A DNA stretch of 64,000 nt from Streptomyces sp. JB150 (GCF_011193355.1 NZ_CP049780.1:6850634-6914633), one strand, 5' to 3'; shown: positions 42,865 to 52,105, counted from the stretch's first letter. Made by a program: numbers and translations. Notes: generated by a model from the letters alone, not told the origin.

Positions 42865-43114
42865 CGCCAGCCGCCCGACAGGGCGGGCAGCGCCCGAGCC
42901 ACGTCGTACACGTGCTCAGGCCGCTGGGTACGGACGCGACACGCGATCGTCCGCAGGCCGCAGGCCGCAGGGCGCAAGGCCGCAGGGCGGCATGCGTGCT
43001 CCGAGCGGACGGGCCGACGTGCGTCACCTGATCCCCTGTGAACAGGATGTCCATGCCGGTTCGCCCCGCCGATCGATTCGATGGCCGGGGATGTCAGACA
43101 GCAAGGAGACCGCC

Positions 43115-43309
43115 ATGGCAAGCATCAACCCGATCGACCTGCAGAAGGCCCTGAAGGGCGCCGAGTACCCCTCCAGCCGCGATGACCTGGTCACGCTCGC
43201 GAGGGACAACGGCGCGGACGACACCCTGGTCGAGAAGCTCGCCAACGCTCCGACGGAACAGTTCGACGGCCCTGACGACGTCCAGAAGGTCGTGTTCGAC
43301 AAGGAGTAA
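43115..43309 (+). CDS. DUF2795 small protein
   Basis: This 64-residue protein begins MASINPIDLQKALKGAEYPS and ends QKVVFDKE, the DUF2795 pattern (helical, DLVTLARDNGADDTLVEKLANAP in the middle). ATG at 43115 follows AAGGAG at six bases. Members are common in actinobacteria and stress-linked; a function is unknown. A strong hairpin terminator follows, so it is the end of its own transcript. Confidence 0.85.
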   Translation: MASINPIDLQKALKGAEYPSSRDDLVTLARDNGADDTLVEKLANAPTEQFDGPDDVQKVVFDKE

Positions 43310-43328
43310 CCCCTACGTCGCGTACAAC

Positions 43329-43366
43329 GGCGCCGGCCCCTCCGAGAAGGAACGGGGGCCGGCGCC
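43329..43366 (+). terminator. Hairpin terminator after the DUF2795 gene
   Basis: Perfect 12-bp arms (GGCGCCGGCCCC and complement) enclose a 14-base loop, 20 bp after the stop. It separates DUF2795 from the phosphatase genes. Confidence 0.75.
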
Positions 43367-43459
43367 GCCGCCTGGAACGGAACGGCGGCGGACCGCTGTG
43401 GCGGCTGTGATGACCGGGCGCCGGCGGGGCAGGAGGGTGACGGACTGAGGGAGGCGGAC

Positions 43460-44623
43460 ATGGGGCGTGACCGGATCGGACTGGCGGAGTTGCTGGCGGC
43501 AGCGGAGGCAGCCGCGCCGGTGCGTTCCCTCGACGTCGTGGCGCACCATCTGCGCGAGCGGTTCGGGGCCCGGTACGTCTCGTTGCTGTTCGTGGACATC
43601 GTGGGCCGGCGCCTGCTGCGGGTCCACGAGGAGAAGGCGACACCACAGGAGCACGGCCCTGACCAGGTCAGCCTGGCCGGGAGCGTCTACGACCAGGTCC
43701 TGCGCAGCCAGCGGCTGGTGCAGGTACCGGACGGCGCACGGGGGCGCCGGGTGTTCGCGCCGGTCACCAACCGCGGCGACGCCATAGGAGTCCTGGAGCT
43801 GCTCCTGACCGACGTCACGCAGGACGTACTGGAGCAGGTGGAAGAGGCGGCGCACGCGCTGGCGTACATCATCGTCACCGACCGCCGCTTCACCGACCTT
43901 TACCACTGGGGCAACCGCACCGTGACCGTGAGTCTCGCCGCGGAGATCCAGCGCCAGCTCCTGCCCTCGGCTCCCTCCTGCGAATCCACCGAGTTCGCCC
44001 TGGCCGGCGCCCTGGTCCCGGCCTCCGACATCGCCGGCGACACCTACGACTACAGCCTCGACGAGCGGACCCTGCACCTGTCGATCACCGACGCCCTGGG
44101 CCACGACGTCGACGCCTCCCTCACGGCCACCCTCCTGGTCAACGCCTCCCGCGGCGCCCGCCGCGCCGGCGCCGACCTCGCCGAGCAGGCCCGGCAGGCA
44201 CACCAGGCACTCCTCGACCACGGCCGCCGCACCTTCGCCACCGGCCAGCTCCTGCGCATCGCCCTGGACGGCACCGGCGCCCAGCTGGTCAACGCCGGCC
44301 ATCCCTGGCCCCTGCGCCTGCGGGACGGCGCCGTCGAGGAGGTCGGGCTGCGCGTCGACCTCCCCTTCGGCGTATCCGTACAGGGCGCGTACCGGGTGCA
44401 GGACCTCGACCTGCGCTCCGGCGACCGCCTCGTGCTGTACACCGACGGCATGCAGGAACGCCAGGCGGAGACCGTCGACCTGCCCGCTCTCATCCGTGAC
44501 ACCGCTGCCGAACACCCCCGCGAGGTGGTGCGTGCCATGGTCACCGCGGTCACCGAAGCGTGCCAAGGCCATGTGAGGGATGACGCCACCGTCCTGTGCC
44601 TGGACTGGCACGGCCCCGCATAG
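43460..44623 (+). CDS. GAF-like/PP2C phosphatase (RsbU-type) 1
   Basis: This 387-residue protein has a GAF-like sensor region (about residues 5-140; [40 protein letters not shown]), then a SpoIIE/RsbU-type PP2C domain (about 155-385). The metal-binding acidic residues appear in [13 protein letters not shown] and [13 protein letters not shown], and [11 protein letters not shown] closes the fold. Such phosphatases dephosphorylate STAS proteins to free sigma factors. ATG at 43460 follows GGGAGG. Its partner is likely the STAS gene at 46136. Confidence 0.9.
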   Translation: MGRDRIGLAELLAAAEAAAPVRSLDVVAHHLRERFGARYVSLLFVDIVGRRLLRVHEEKATPQEHGPDQVSLAGSVYDQVLRSQRLVQVPDGARGRRVFAPVTNRGDAIGVLELLLTDVTQDVLEQVEEAAHALAYIIVTDRRFTDLYHWGNRTVTVSLAAEIQRQLLPSAPSCESTEFALAGALVPASDIAGDTYDYSLDERTLHLSITDALGHDVDASLTATLLVNASRGARRAGADLAEQARQAHQALLDHGRRTFATGQLLRIALDGTGAQLVNAGHPWPLRLRDGAVEEVGLRVDLPFGVSVQGAYRVQDLDLRSGDRLVLYTDGMQERQAETVDLPALIRDTAAEHPREVVRAMVTAVTEACQGHVRDDATVLCLDWHGPA

Positions 44624-44912
44624 GGGCGCGCGCGAAGCCGCTCGCCGGGCGCGGGGTACGGCGGCGCCCCGCCCCCGCTGCTCTGCGTCGACCCGGCCCC
44701 ACACCGGCGGGCGCGTGCGGCCCACACCGGCGGGTACACGGCCGATGGCAGATCCTCTGCAGGCGGCCCCTCAGCGCCGCCGGATGAGAGGGAGCGTCAT
44801 GGAAGCGTCCTACCGATGATCCGCGTCCTGGCCGCCGTCGCCGCAGGGCCAGACCGGCCGTACGAGGCGTCGTCGGTGTCCCGGGCGAGCGCACGGCCCC
44901 GGTGATGTCGCC

Positions 44913-46139
44913 ATGGTCGACGCTCGTGCGGCACCGCTCATGCTCGTCAGGCTGATGGAGGCGAGCCATACCATCACGCTGGAGCAGTTGCCCGAGCTGA
45001 TCGCCGGGCACGCCGCCGAGGTCGGCATCCACGACACGGCCGTCTTCCTCGTCGACATCCGTGAGACGGTGCTGCGCCAGCTGACCGGGGTGGGGCTGGA
45101 CGCCGGTGACGGCGGCCAGGAGTTCACCGTCGAGGGCAGCCTGCCAGGCCGTGCCTTCCAGCGGGTGGACGTGCTCGCCGAGCCGGCGACGGGAGGCCCG
45201 TCGCCGCGGCGGCGATGGTGGGTGCCCGTGACCGACGGCGTGGAACGCGTGGGCGTGCTGCGGGCCGACACCGACGTCTCAGCCGACGACGAACCGACCC
45301 GCCAGGTGCTGCGCGCCCTGGCATCCATGACGGCCTTGCTCGTGCTCAGCAAGCGTTCCTTCAGCGACTCCTACGCCCGTCGGGTCCGCACCGAGCCGAT
45401 GAACGTGGCCGCGGAGATGCAGTGGAACCTCACCCCGCCCCCCGCCTACGCGGGCCAGGACGTCACCGTGGGCGCGGCCATGGAACCCGCCTACCAGGTC
45501 GGCGGGGACGCCTTCGACTACGCCGTGGCCGGCACCACGCTGCACCTGGGGATCTTCGACGCCATGGGGCACGACACCACCGCCGGGATCACCGCCAACG
45601 TCGCCGTCTCCGCCTGCCGCAACGCCCGCCGCCACGGCGCCTCACTGGCCGAGACCAGTGAGTTCGTCGAGAAGGCGCTGCTCGAGGAGTTCGGTACCCG
45701 TCGCTACGTCACCGGCATCCTGGCCGACCTCGACATGAGCACCGGGCGGCTGACCTGGATCAACCGCGGCCATCACCTGCCCATCCTGATCCGCGGCAAC
45801 CGCTGGACGACCGAGCTGGCCTGTCCGCCGGCCGGGCCCATGGGCACCGACCTGGGCCTGCCGGTGACCGAGTGCATCGAGCAGCTGGAACCCGGGGACC
45901 GGGTGCTGCTCTACACCGACGGTGTCACCGAGGCCCGCGACGCCCTGGGCAGGGAGTTCGGACGGGACCGCTTCGTCGACTTCATCCGGCGTCATCACTC
46001 CGGCCGGCACACGCTGCACGAGACCCTGCGCCGGCTGATGGCGGCCGTCATCGATCACCACGGCGGGAAACTCGACGACGACGCCAGCGTCCTGCTCACC
46101 GAATGGCGCGCCGGCCACCAGGGCGAGCTGACGCCATGA
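44913..46139 (+). CDS. GAF-like/PP2C phosphatase (RsbU-type) 2
   Basis: This 408-residue protein has the same plan as the preceding phosphatase: sensor part (about residues 10-160), then PP2C with PAYQVGGDAFDYAVAG and IFDAMGHDTTAGI as metal sites and LDDDASVLLTEW at the end. The ATG at 44913 is not backed by a strong ribosome site; ATGs at 44940 and 44955 are possible. Its TGA overlaps the STAS ATG (ATGA), so phosphatase and substrate candidate are co-translated. A 289-bp gap with no gene lies upstream. Confidence 0.9.
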   Translation: MVDARAAPLMLVRLMEASHTITLEQLPELIAGHAAEVGIHDTAVFLVDIRETVLRQLTGVGLDAGDGGQEFTVEGSLPGRAFQRVDVLAEPATGGPSPRRRWWVPVTDGVERVGVLRADTDVSADDEPTRQVLRALASMTALLVLSKRSFSDSYARRVRTEPMNVAAEMQWNLTPPPAYAGQDVTVGAAMEPAYQVGGDAFDYAVAGTTLHLGIFDAMGHDTTAGITANVAVSACRNARRHGASLAETSEFVEKALLEEFGTRRYVTGILADLDMSTGRLTWINRGHHLPILIRGNRWTTELACPPAGPMGTDLGLPVTECIEQLEPGDRVLLYTDGVTEARDALGREFGRDRFVDFIRRHHSGRHTLHETLRRLMAAVIDHHGGKLDDDASVLLTEWRAGHQGELTP

Positions 46140-46543
46140 GCGAGCGCCGTCCAGGGGACGGGAACACCGAGCGCGCCTCGGACGGCCGTGCGGCCACCCT
46201 TCGGACGCATGTCCGGCCCCTGGCCGAGGACGGTCACCTGGTGACCGTGACGGGCGATCTCGACCTGCACACCGCCCCCCGTCTCGCCGGTACTCTGCAA
46301 CCGCTCCTGGCGGACGACGACGGCCGTACGGTGCTCGCGGACCTGTCCGGCGTCACCTTCCTGGATTCGGCCGGCCTGACCTGCCTGATCGCCGCCTACC
46401 GCACCGCCCGGAACACCGGTGCCCGCCTCGCGCTGATCGCCCCCAGCCGACCCGTGCTGGACCTGCTCCGGCTGACCGGAGTCGACCGGGTCCTCGACAG
46501 CTACCCCAGCCCGGAGGCGGCCTTCGGTGAACGGCCTCGTTGA
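46136..46543 (+). CDS. STAS-domain anti-anti-sigma factor
   Basis: This 135-residue protein has a 25-residue tail then a STAS domain: LVTVTGDLDLHTAPRLAGTLQPLL, ADLSGVTFLDSAGLTCLIAAY (about residues 63-83) and LLRLTGVDRVLDSYPS. The phosphoacceptor Ser lies in the conserved LDSAGL. It is coupled to the preceding PP2C phosphatase, which should dephosphorylate it so that it can bind an anti-sigma kinase. No separate anti-sigma kinase gene adjoins; the HATPase protein at 49007 could fill that role. Confidence 0.9.
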   Translation: MSERRPGDGNTERASDGRAATLRTHVRPLAEDGHLVTVTGDLDLHTAPRLAGTLQPLLADDDGRTVLADLSGVTFLDSAGLTCLIAAYRTARNTGARLALIAPSRPVLDLLRLTGVDRVLDSYPSPEAAFGERPR

Positions 46544-46566
46544 CACACCCTGCCGAGCGCGGTGTG

Positions 46567-47838
46567 TCACTGACCTCCGGCCGGTGGGGGTGCGGTGCCG
46601 CGCAGGCGGTCGAGGCGGGTGACGACCGGGCCGGCCGTGACACCGTGCAGCACCACGGAGGCCAGCACGGTGAACGTCACCACCGCCCACACCTCCCGTG
46701 CCGGCACCGCGAAGCCCTGCTGACCGAGGGCGTAGGCGAGGTAGTAGAGCGAACCGATACCCCGGATGCCGTACCCCGCGATCACCCAGCGCTCCTTGCT
46801 GCCGAGGCTGGTCCCGAGCAGCCCGGCCCAGCCGGACAGCGGCCTGATCACCACCAGCACGGCCAGCCCGGCGACCGCCCCCTGCCAGGTCAGCGCGGCG
46901 AGCCCGCCGAGTGCGATGAACGCGCCGAGCAGGAACAGCACCACCGCGGTGAAGAGGCGTTCGATCTGCTCGACGAAATCGTGCAGGACGTTGTGGAAGC
47001 CGTGCGCGCGCTCGGCCGCCCGGATCGAGCACGCGGCGGTGAACACGGCGAGGAAGCCGTAGCCGCCCAGCAACTCGGTGACCCCGTACGACAGGAACGT
47101 GGCACCCAGGACGACGAAGCCCTCCCGGTGCTCGGACAGCCTGAGCACGGGTGAGCGGGCCTGGAAGAACAGCCAGCCCAGCAGGCGTCCGATCAGCCAC
47201 CCGCTCAGCACCCCCACCGCGCACCTGAACGCGACGTCCTGCGCCGCCCACGCGCCGACCCAGCCGCCCGACCAGCCGCCGCCCGCCGCCGCGGCCAGCG
47301 CGACCGCCGCGTACGTCAGGGGGAAGGCCAGCCCGTCGTTCAGTCCGGCCTCGCTGGTCAGGGCGAACCGCACCTCGTCCTCGTCGTGCTCGTCCTCGGT
47401 GGGCTCACCGACCCGCACCTCGGAGGCGAGCACCGGGTCGGTGGGCGCCAGCACGGCGGCCAGCAGCAGCGCCACGGCCGGCGGCCAGTCCAGCAGCCAC
47501 CACGCCACCAGCCCCGTCAGGACGACGGTCAGCGGCATCGTCACGCCCAGCAGGCGCCAGGTCGTCGCCCACCGGCGCCGGCCGACCGGCCGGTTCAGCG
47601 CCAGCCCGGCACCCATCAACGCGACGATCACGCAGATCTCCGTGATGTGCTCGGCGAGCAACCGGTTCTCCACCGGGTCGATCGCGGGCAGCGGCAAGGG
47701 CAGCAGATACACGACGATGCCGCCCGCCAGGAACACCAGCGGCATCGACAGCGGCCGTCCGGCCACCACCCGGGGCAGCACCGCCGCGAGCAGCGCTCCC
47801 ACTCCCAGAAACGCGAACACCGCGTCGGCTATCGTCAC
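46567..47838 (-). CDS. CPA1-family Na+(K+)/H+ antiporter
   Basis: This 423-residue protein has about twelve hydrophobic helices and the CPA1 signatures LAAVLAPTDPVLASEV (about residues 133-148) and FALTSEAGLNDGLAFPL (about 160-176, with the essential Asn-Asp). GTG at 47838 (VTIADAVFAF) follows GGAGG at nine bases. It ends 23 bp from the convergent STAS gene. Most likely it exports sodium in exchange for protons, which suits an osmotic-stress neighbourhood. Confidence 0.9.
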   Translation of the reverse strand: MTIADAVFAFLGVGALLAAVLPRVVAGRPLSMPLVFLAGGIVVYLLPLPLPAIDPVENRLLAEHITEICVIVALMGAGLALNRPVGRRRWATTWRLLGVTMPLTVVLTGLVAWWLLDWPPAVALLLAAVLAPTDPVLASEVRVGEPTEDEHDEDEVRFALTSEAGLNDGLAFPLTYAAVALAAAAGGGWSGGWVGAWAAQDVAFRCAVGVLSGWLIGRLLGWLFFQARSPVLRLSEHREGFVVLGATFLSYGVTELLGGYGFLAVFTAACSIRAAERAHGFHNVLHDFVEQIERLFTAVVLFLLGAFIALGGLAALTWQGAVAGLAVLVVIRPLSGWAGLLGTSLGSKERWVIAGYGIRGIGSLYYLAYALGQQGFAVPAREVWAVVTFTVLASVVLHGVTAGPVVTRLDRLRGTAPPPAGGQ

Positions 47839-48134
47839 CGCGTCGGCCCCTCCTCTCCGCACGCCCGCAGAGGCGGCCCCTGGGCCCGTACTGCGGGAAA
47901 CCGCCGCTGGTCACCTCCGGCGGCCCCCGTCCGCGTACCCAGGTCGGCGTACGGCATGATCAAGATCGGGCAGTACCTGAGAAGAAGGGCACCCCGCAGG
48001 GGCGGGCGGACGGGTGCCGCGGCCCGGCGCGGTGTGCCCAGGATGCCGGGTTCCGCCACTCAGGCCGTGTTCATCCCCCGCAGCGCCTAGTCTGGTGCCG
48101 CACACCCGCCTCAGCGGCACTAAGGAGCGTCCCG

Positions 48135-49010
48135 ATGCACGGGTCATGCCAGTCCGGGAGCGGCGAAGCCGCGGGGGACCGCCACATGGCGGTGGAGTAC
48201 TCCAGCGACGAGGAGTGGGCGGGTCACCTCGTGGCCTTCGTCCGAGCCGGGCTGGAGCAGGGCGAGCAGATGCGGTACTTCTCGGACGCCACCGAACCGG
48301 ACCGGGTGACCCGCACGCTCATGGACCGGGGCGTGGACGCCGCTGCCGCGGTGCGGCGCGGGCAGCTCGTGGTGGCCACCGCCGACGAGACGTATCTGGC
48401 CGGCGGCCGGTTCGACCCCGACATGATGGTCGGGCTGTGGCACGAGGCCGTGGCGGCCGCGGCCGCGCAAGGGTTCCGGGGCCTGCGGGCGATCGGTGAG
48501 ATGTCGTGGGGCGGCCGGGACATATCCGGCGTCGGGCGCCTGCTGGAGTACGAGCTGCGCATCCACCACGAGGTCTTCGAGCGGTTGCCGCTGCGAGCGT
48601 GGTGCTTCTACGACCGGCGCCTGCTGCCCCGCGACGACCTGAGCGTCCTGGTGGGCGCGCATGTGAAGAGGTCGGCCGCCGGGTCGGCCGGGCACGGGCG
48701 CCGGGGGCTGTCGGCGGCTCCGCTGACGGGCCCGCCGGGATTCCGGTGGGAGGGTTCGGCCGGTTACGAGAGCCGTCGCGTCGTCGACTCGGCGGCGGCC
48801 GCGCTCGCCGCGTCGCCCGTACGGGACATCACCCTGGACCTCTCGGGCCTCGACCACCTCGACATCGCGACCCTGGCCCGCATCGCCGATGCGGCCCGCC
48901 GGCGTCCCACCGGCCCGCCCGTGCGCGTCCTCGGGGCTCCGCCGGCCCTGCACCGCATGCTGCGGCTCTTCCCGGAGCTCGGCGCCGGCCTGGAGGTGGC
49001 CGAACAGTGA
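48135..49010 (+). CDS. MEDS-domain plus STAS-like protein
   Basis: This 291-residue protein has an N-terminal MEDS (methanogen/methylotroph DcmR sensory) domain (about residues 15-175; LVAFVRAGLEQGEQMRYFSD, GLRAIGEMSWGGRD), then a STAS-like tail (DITLDLSGLDHLDIATLARIAD). Where functional STAS proteins have a Ser (LDSxG), this one reads LDIATL, so phosphorylation is unlikely. ATG at 48135 follows AAGGAG at seven bases. The TGA overlaps the next GTG by four bases, so the two MEDS proteins are co-translated. Confidence 0.85.
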   Translation: MHGSCQSGSGEAAGDRHMAVEYSSDEEWAGHLVAFVRAGLEQGEQMRYFSDATEPDRVTRTLMDRGVDAAAAVRRGQLVVATADETYLAGGRFDPDMMVGLWHEAVAAAAAQGFRGLRAIGEMSWGGRDISGVGRLLEYELRIHHEVFERLPLRAWCFYDRRLLPRDDLSVLVGAHVKRSAAGSAGHGRRGLSAAPLTGPPGFRWEGSAGYESRRVVDSAAAALAASPVRDITLDLSGLDHLDIATLARIADAARRRPTGPPVRVLGAPPALHRMLRLFPELGAGLEVAEQ

Positions 49011-49963
49011 CCGCTCGTACGGGGCTGACCCCCGTGTCCGCTCGGGAAGACGTGCCCTTTTGCCATCCCGCTCTCTTCTACAGCACCGAGAGCGACTACA
49101 TCGAGGGCGTCGGCGCCTTCGTGCGCGAGTCGGCGGCCCGCGCCCGACCCGTACTGGTGGCCGTCCCCGGGATACGTCTGGCCTCGCTGAGGGACCTGGC
49201 CGGCGACGGGCACGGCGACATCACCTGGGTCGACATGCGGCGCGACGGACGCAACCCGGGGCGCATTCTCTCGATGCTCCAGCAATTCGCCGACCGGCAC
49301 GCGGACCGGGACCCGGTCATCGTGGGGGAGCCCATCTGGGTGGGGCGCACCCCCGCGGAGATACGGGAGGCCACCCGTCACGAGGCGCTCATCAACCTGG
49401 CCTTCGCCGGCCGGCGCGCCACCATCCTGTGCCCGTACGACACAGCCCTGCCCGCACAAGTGCTGGAGCAGGCTCACCGCACGCATCCGGTCATCGGTGA
49501 GCGGACCGGGTACCGGCCCAGTCCCCACTACACGGACCCGTACGCGGTCTGCCGCGACTGCGACGCGCCCCTGCCCGAACCGGTGGACCCGGAGGTGCTG
49601 CCCTTCGACGAGTGGCTCCTCGCCGACGTACGCGACGCCACCAGGAAGTGGGCCGAGTCGGCGGGCTTGCCGGCGGACCGCCGTACCGACTGGCTGCTCG
49701 CCGTCAACGAGGCCACCGGCAACTCGGTACGCCACGGTGGCGGGCACGGCGTCCTGCGTCTGTGGCACACCGCCGGCTCGGTGGTGGCCGAGGTGGCGGA
49801 CCGCGGCCGGTTCCCGGATCCGCTCATCGGCCGGCGCCGGCCCGATCCGCTGTCCCCCGGCGGCGGCCGAGGGGTGTGGATGATGCACCAGCTCTGCGAC
49901 CTGGTGGAGATCCGGACACCGTCGTCCGGACTGATCGTGCGCCTGTACATGTCCCTGGAGTGA
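49007..49963 (+). CDS. MEDS-domain protein with HATPase_c (anti-sigma kinase-like)
   Basis: This 318-residue protein has a MEDS domain (about residues 15-175; FYSTESDYIEGVGAFVRESA, AVPGIRLASL) and a C-terminal serine-kinase-type HATPase (about 200-318). The N-box is WLLAVNEATGNSVRHGG and the G-box GRGVWMMHQLCDLVEI. This is the RsbW-like fold used by anti-sigma kinases. GTG at 49007 overlaps the preceding stop. A sigma-factor gene follows 115 bp later, the most economical target. Confidence 0.88.
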   Translation: MTARTGLTPVSAREDVPFCHPALFYSTESDYIEGVGAFVRESAARARPVLVAVPGIRLASLRDLAGDGHGDITWVDMRRDGRNPGRILSMLQQFADRHADRDPVIVGEPIWVGRTPAEIREATRHEALINLAFAGRRATILCPYDTALPAQVLEQAHRTHPVIGERTGYRPSPHYTDPYAVCRDCDAPLPEPVDPEVLPFDEWLLADVRDATRKWAESAGLPADRRTDWLLAVNEATGNSVRHGGGHGVLRLWHTAGSVVAEVADRGRFPDPLIGRRRPDPLSPGGGRGVWMMHQLCDLVEIRTPSSGLIVRLYMSLE

Positions 49964-50078
49964 TCCGTCCCGCAGGACAAAGTTCCAGGAATGACGCGCC
50001 GAGTCGGGGGTAGGCGCGCCTTCGCCGGCCGATGGCTCCGGCGGGTACGAATCGAACGACCGGTGAAAGGGGCGCGTG

Positions 50079-50930
50079 ATGGCGACGACCGTGCAGGCTA
50101 CTGACCAGGCGGTGGACGTTCCGGTGGACGTTCCGGAGGTGACGGACCCGTCCAAGGTGGCACCCAAGGACGCACGGGAGCTGTCGCGACTGTTCTTCGA
50201 ACAGCTGGCGGTGCTGGAGGAGGGAACGCCCGAGTACCAGTACGCGCGCAACACGCTGATCGAGATGAACATGTCCCTGGTCCGCTTCGCGGCCGGCCGG
50301 TTCCGCAGCCGGGGACCGGAGGAGATGGAGGACATCGTCCAGGTCGGCATGATCGGCCTCATCAAGGCCATCGACCGGTTCGAGATCTCCCGCGAGGTGG
50401 AGTTCACCTCCTTCGCGGTGCCGTACATCGTCGGCGAGATCAAGCGGTTCTTCCGCGACACCTCCTGGGCGGTCCACGTGCCGCGCCGTCTGCAGGAGGC
50501 CCGGGTGCAGCTGGCCCGCGCCACCGAGGAACTGCGCAGCCGGCTGGGACGCAACCCCACGACCAAGGAGCTGTCCGAGCTGATGTGCCTGCCGGAGGAG
50601 GAGGTCGTCGAGGCCCGGCTGGCGTCCAACGGCTACAACTCCGCCTCCCTCGACGCCGCCATCCACGGCAGCGAGGACGGCGAGGCGGCCCTCGCCGACT
50701 TCATCGGCACGGAGGACGCCGCACTCGAACTGGTCGAGGACTTCCACGCCCTGGCCCCGATGATCGCCGAACTCGACGAGCGCGAACGCAAGATCATCCA
50801 CTGGCGTTTCGTCGAGGAGCTCACCCAGGCACAGATCGGCGAACGCCTCGGCGTCTCGCAGATGCACGTCTCCCGCCTGATCAGCCGCCTCCTGGCCCGC
50901 CTGCGCGAGGGCATGCTGAGCACCACCTGA
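50079..50930 (+). CDS. SigB/SigF/SigG-family sigma factor
   Basis: This 283-residue protein has sigma regions 2 to 4: LVRFAAGRFRSRGPEEMEDIVQVGMIGLIKAIDRFEISREVEFTSFAVPYIVGEIKRFFRD (regions 2.1-2.4, boundaries at about 67-128), region 3 with RLGRNPTTKELSELM, and region 4 with TQAQIGERLGVSQMHVSRLISRLL. ATG at 50079 follows GAAAGGGG; a GTG lies one codon earlier. It belongs to the stress and sporulation sigma group of Streptomyces. Preceding MEDS/HATPase and PP2C/STAS genes fit a partner-switching circuit. A GGGTAC at 50043 is not matched by a convincing -35. Confidence 0.92.
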   Translation: MATTVQATDQAVDVPVDVPEVTDPSKVAPKDARELSRLFFEQLAVLEEGTPEYQYARNTLIEMNMSLVRFAAGRFRSRGPEEMEDIVQVGMIGLIKAIDRFEISREVEFTSFAVPYIVGEIKRFFRDTSWAVHVPRRLQEARVQLARATEELRSRLGRNPTTKELSELMCLPEEEVVEARLASNGYNSASLDAAIHGSEDGEAALADFIGTEDAALELVEDFHALAPMIAELDERERKIIHWRFVEELTQAQIGERLGVSQMHVSRLISRLLARLREGMLSTT

Positions 50931-50968
50931 CGGCCGGACGGCCGGGACCAGGCCGGCCGTAAGCCTTC

Positions 50969-51055
50969 CGGACCCGTTGCCGGGTGCTGCTCGGACCCGT
51001 TGCGGGGTGCTGCCCGGACCCGTTGCCGGGTCCGTGCCACCCGGCAACGGGTCCG
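50969..51055. terminator. Reiterated terminator: 23-bp repeats ending in a 17-bp hairpin
   Basis: CGGACCCGTTGCCGGGT begins at 50969, 50992 (one base changed) and 51015, spaced by exactly 23 bp. The last copy pairs perfectly with its inverted form at 51039-51055 around a 7-base loop. The structure lies between the convergent sigma-factor and DUF6328 genes and could end transcription from both sides; alternative pairings with copies 1 and 2 are possible. Confidence 0.85.
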
Positions 51056-51095
51056 AACGCGTCAGGACGCCGGCCGTCGCGAGAACCGCTGACCG

Positions 51096-51671
51096 TCAGC
51101 CGGTACGGGAGGAGCGCCGAGCGGCCCGGCGGCGCAGGCGCAGCGGAAGCACGTACCAGCACAGGCCGAACCACAGCATGACCGTGCCGACGAGCACTTC
51201 GGCCAGAACTCCCGGGAGCACGAAACGCAGGATCAGCAGGAGCGTGCACCCGATGGTCAGGGCGAGCAGCACCATGCCGCACATCATCAGACGGCCGGCG
51301 GACTCCACCACCTCGTCCTTCATGCGCTGACCGGACAGCAAGCGGTGGATGGAGACGGGGGCTATGAGTGATGCCGTCGCTGCCGCGCCCAGCACCACGG
51401 TCGCGACGTAGATGCCCCGGTCCAGCGTCTCCAACTGCCGGAACGTGGGCGTGAAGGAGACGCTGAGCAGGAAACCGAAGAGGATCTGCACGCCTGTCTG
51501 GGTGACCCGGGTCTCCTGCAGGATCTCGTTCCAGCGGCGGTTGACCCGCTCATGGGGCGTCTCCGGCGCCTCCGATGCCTCGGCACCGGATGGCCGGCAC
51601 CCGTCGTGGCTGTGCCCGCAGCAGGCGGTGTCCTTCCCCTCCGGCTTGGCCGACTGCTCCGTCGTCGTCAT
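51096..51671 (-). CDS. DUF6328 membrane protein
   Basis: This 191-residue protein has a Cys/His-rich N-terminal tail (CCGHSHDGC, about residues 17-25), then RVNRRWNEILQETRVTQTGVQILFGFLLSVSFTPTF (the DUF6328 core), and four helices in all. ATG at 51671 follows GGGAGG. The family is actinobacterial and uncharacterised, usually in stress-gene surroundings. The CCGHSHDGC motif looks able to bind metal, which is not standard for the family as far as I know. Confidence 0.83.
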   Translation of the reverse strand: MTTTEQSAKPEGKDTACCGHSHDGCRPSGAEASEAPETPHERVNRRWNEILQETRVTQTGVQILFGFLLSVSFTPTFRQLETLDRGIYVATVVLGAAATASLIAPVSIHRLLSGQRMKDEVVESAGRLMMCGMVLLALTIGCTLLLILRFVLPGVLAEVLVGTVMLWFGLCWYVLPLRLRRRAARRSSRTG

Positions 51672-51856
51672 GGTGTCCTCCCTGTTCCAGGCCGACCGTC
51701 TGCCCTGCTCGCACGCTTCTATGCCCTGCCCCGGCCGCGGTGGCGGGCGCGTGGACAGCGCTGCGCGCAGGCAGGCATAGACCTCTCGGCGCGGGGCAAG
51801 CGAACGTCGGCCGGAGGTTGCCCGGCGGGCAGGGTTTCGAGGGGAGAGGCATCAGC

Positions 51857-52105
51857 ATGATCATTCCGGCGGAGAAGGAGCTGCGCGCTGTACTGGCCCG
51901 GTTCGCCCAGGCGCGGATCGAGCACGACGTGCGCCCCACCGGGCGTACCAGCCGGGCTCTCGAAGACGCGACGTACACCCTGTGCGTGATGACCGGGGCC
52001 CGCACCGCCGAGCAGGCTCTGGCGGCGGCGGACGCACTGCTCGAGCAGTACGTAGCGGGTCGGGTGAGTGCCCGCGGGGAGAAGGAGCCGACGCTTGCCG
52101 CGTGA
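51857..52105 (+). CDS. DUF5133 small protein
   Basis: This 82-residue protein begins MIIPAEKELRAVLARFAQAR and contains LEDATYTLCVMTGARTAEQALAAADALLEQY, the DUF5133 pattern found across streptomycetes. ATG at 51857 follows GGGAGAGG. Function unknown. It is a helical protein often placed near anti-anti-sigma genes. Confidence 0.85.
   Translation: MIIPAEKELRAVLARFAQARIEHDVRPTGRTSRALEDATYTLCVMTGARTAEQALAAADALLEQYVAGRVSARGEKEPTLAA

Noticed and set aside
31065..50078. SigB-type promoters (GTTT-N14-16-GGGTA) in front of the stress genes
   Set aside because: Single GGGTAT/GGGTAC hexamers exist (33523, 42926, 50043), but none has a -35 element at the correct spacing, so no promoter was called.
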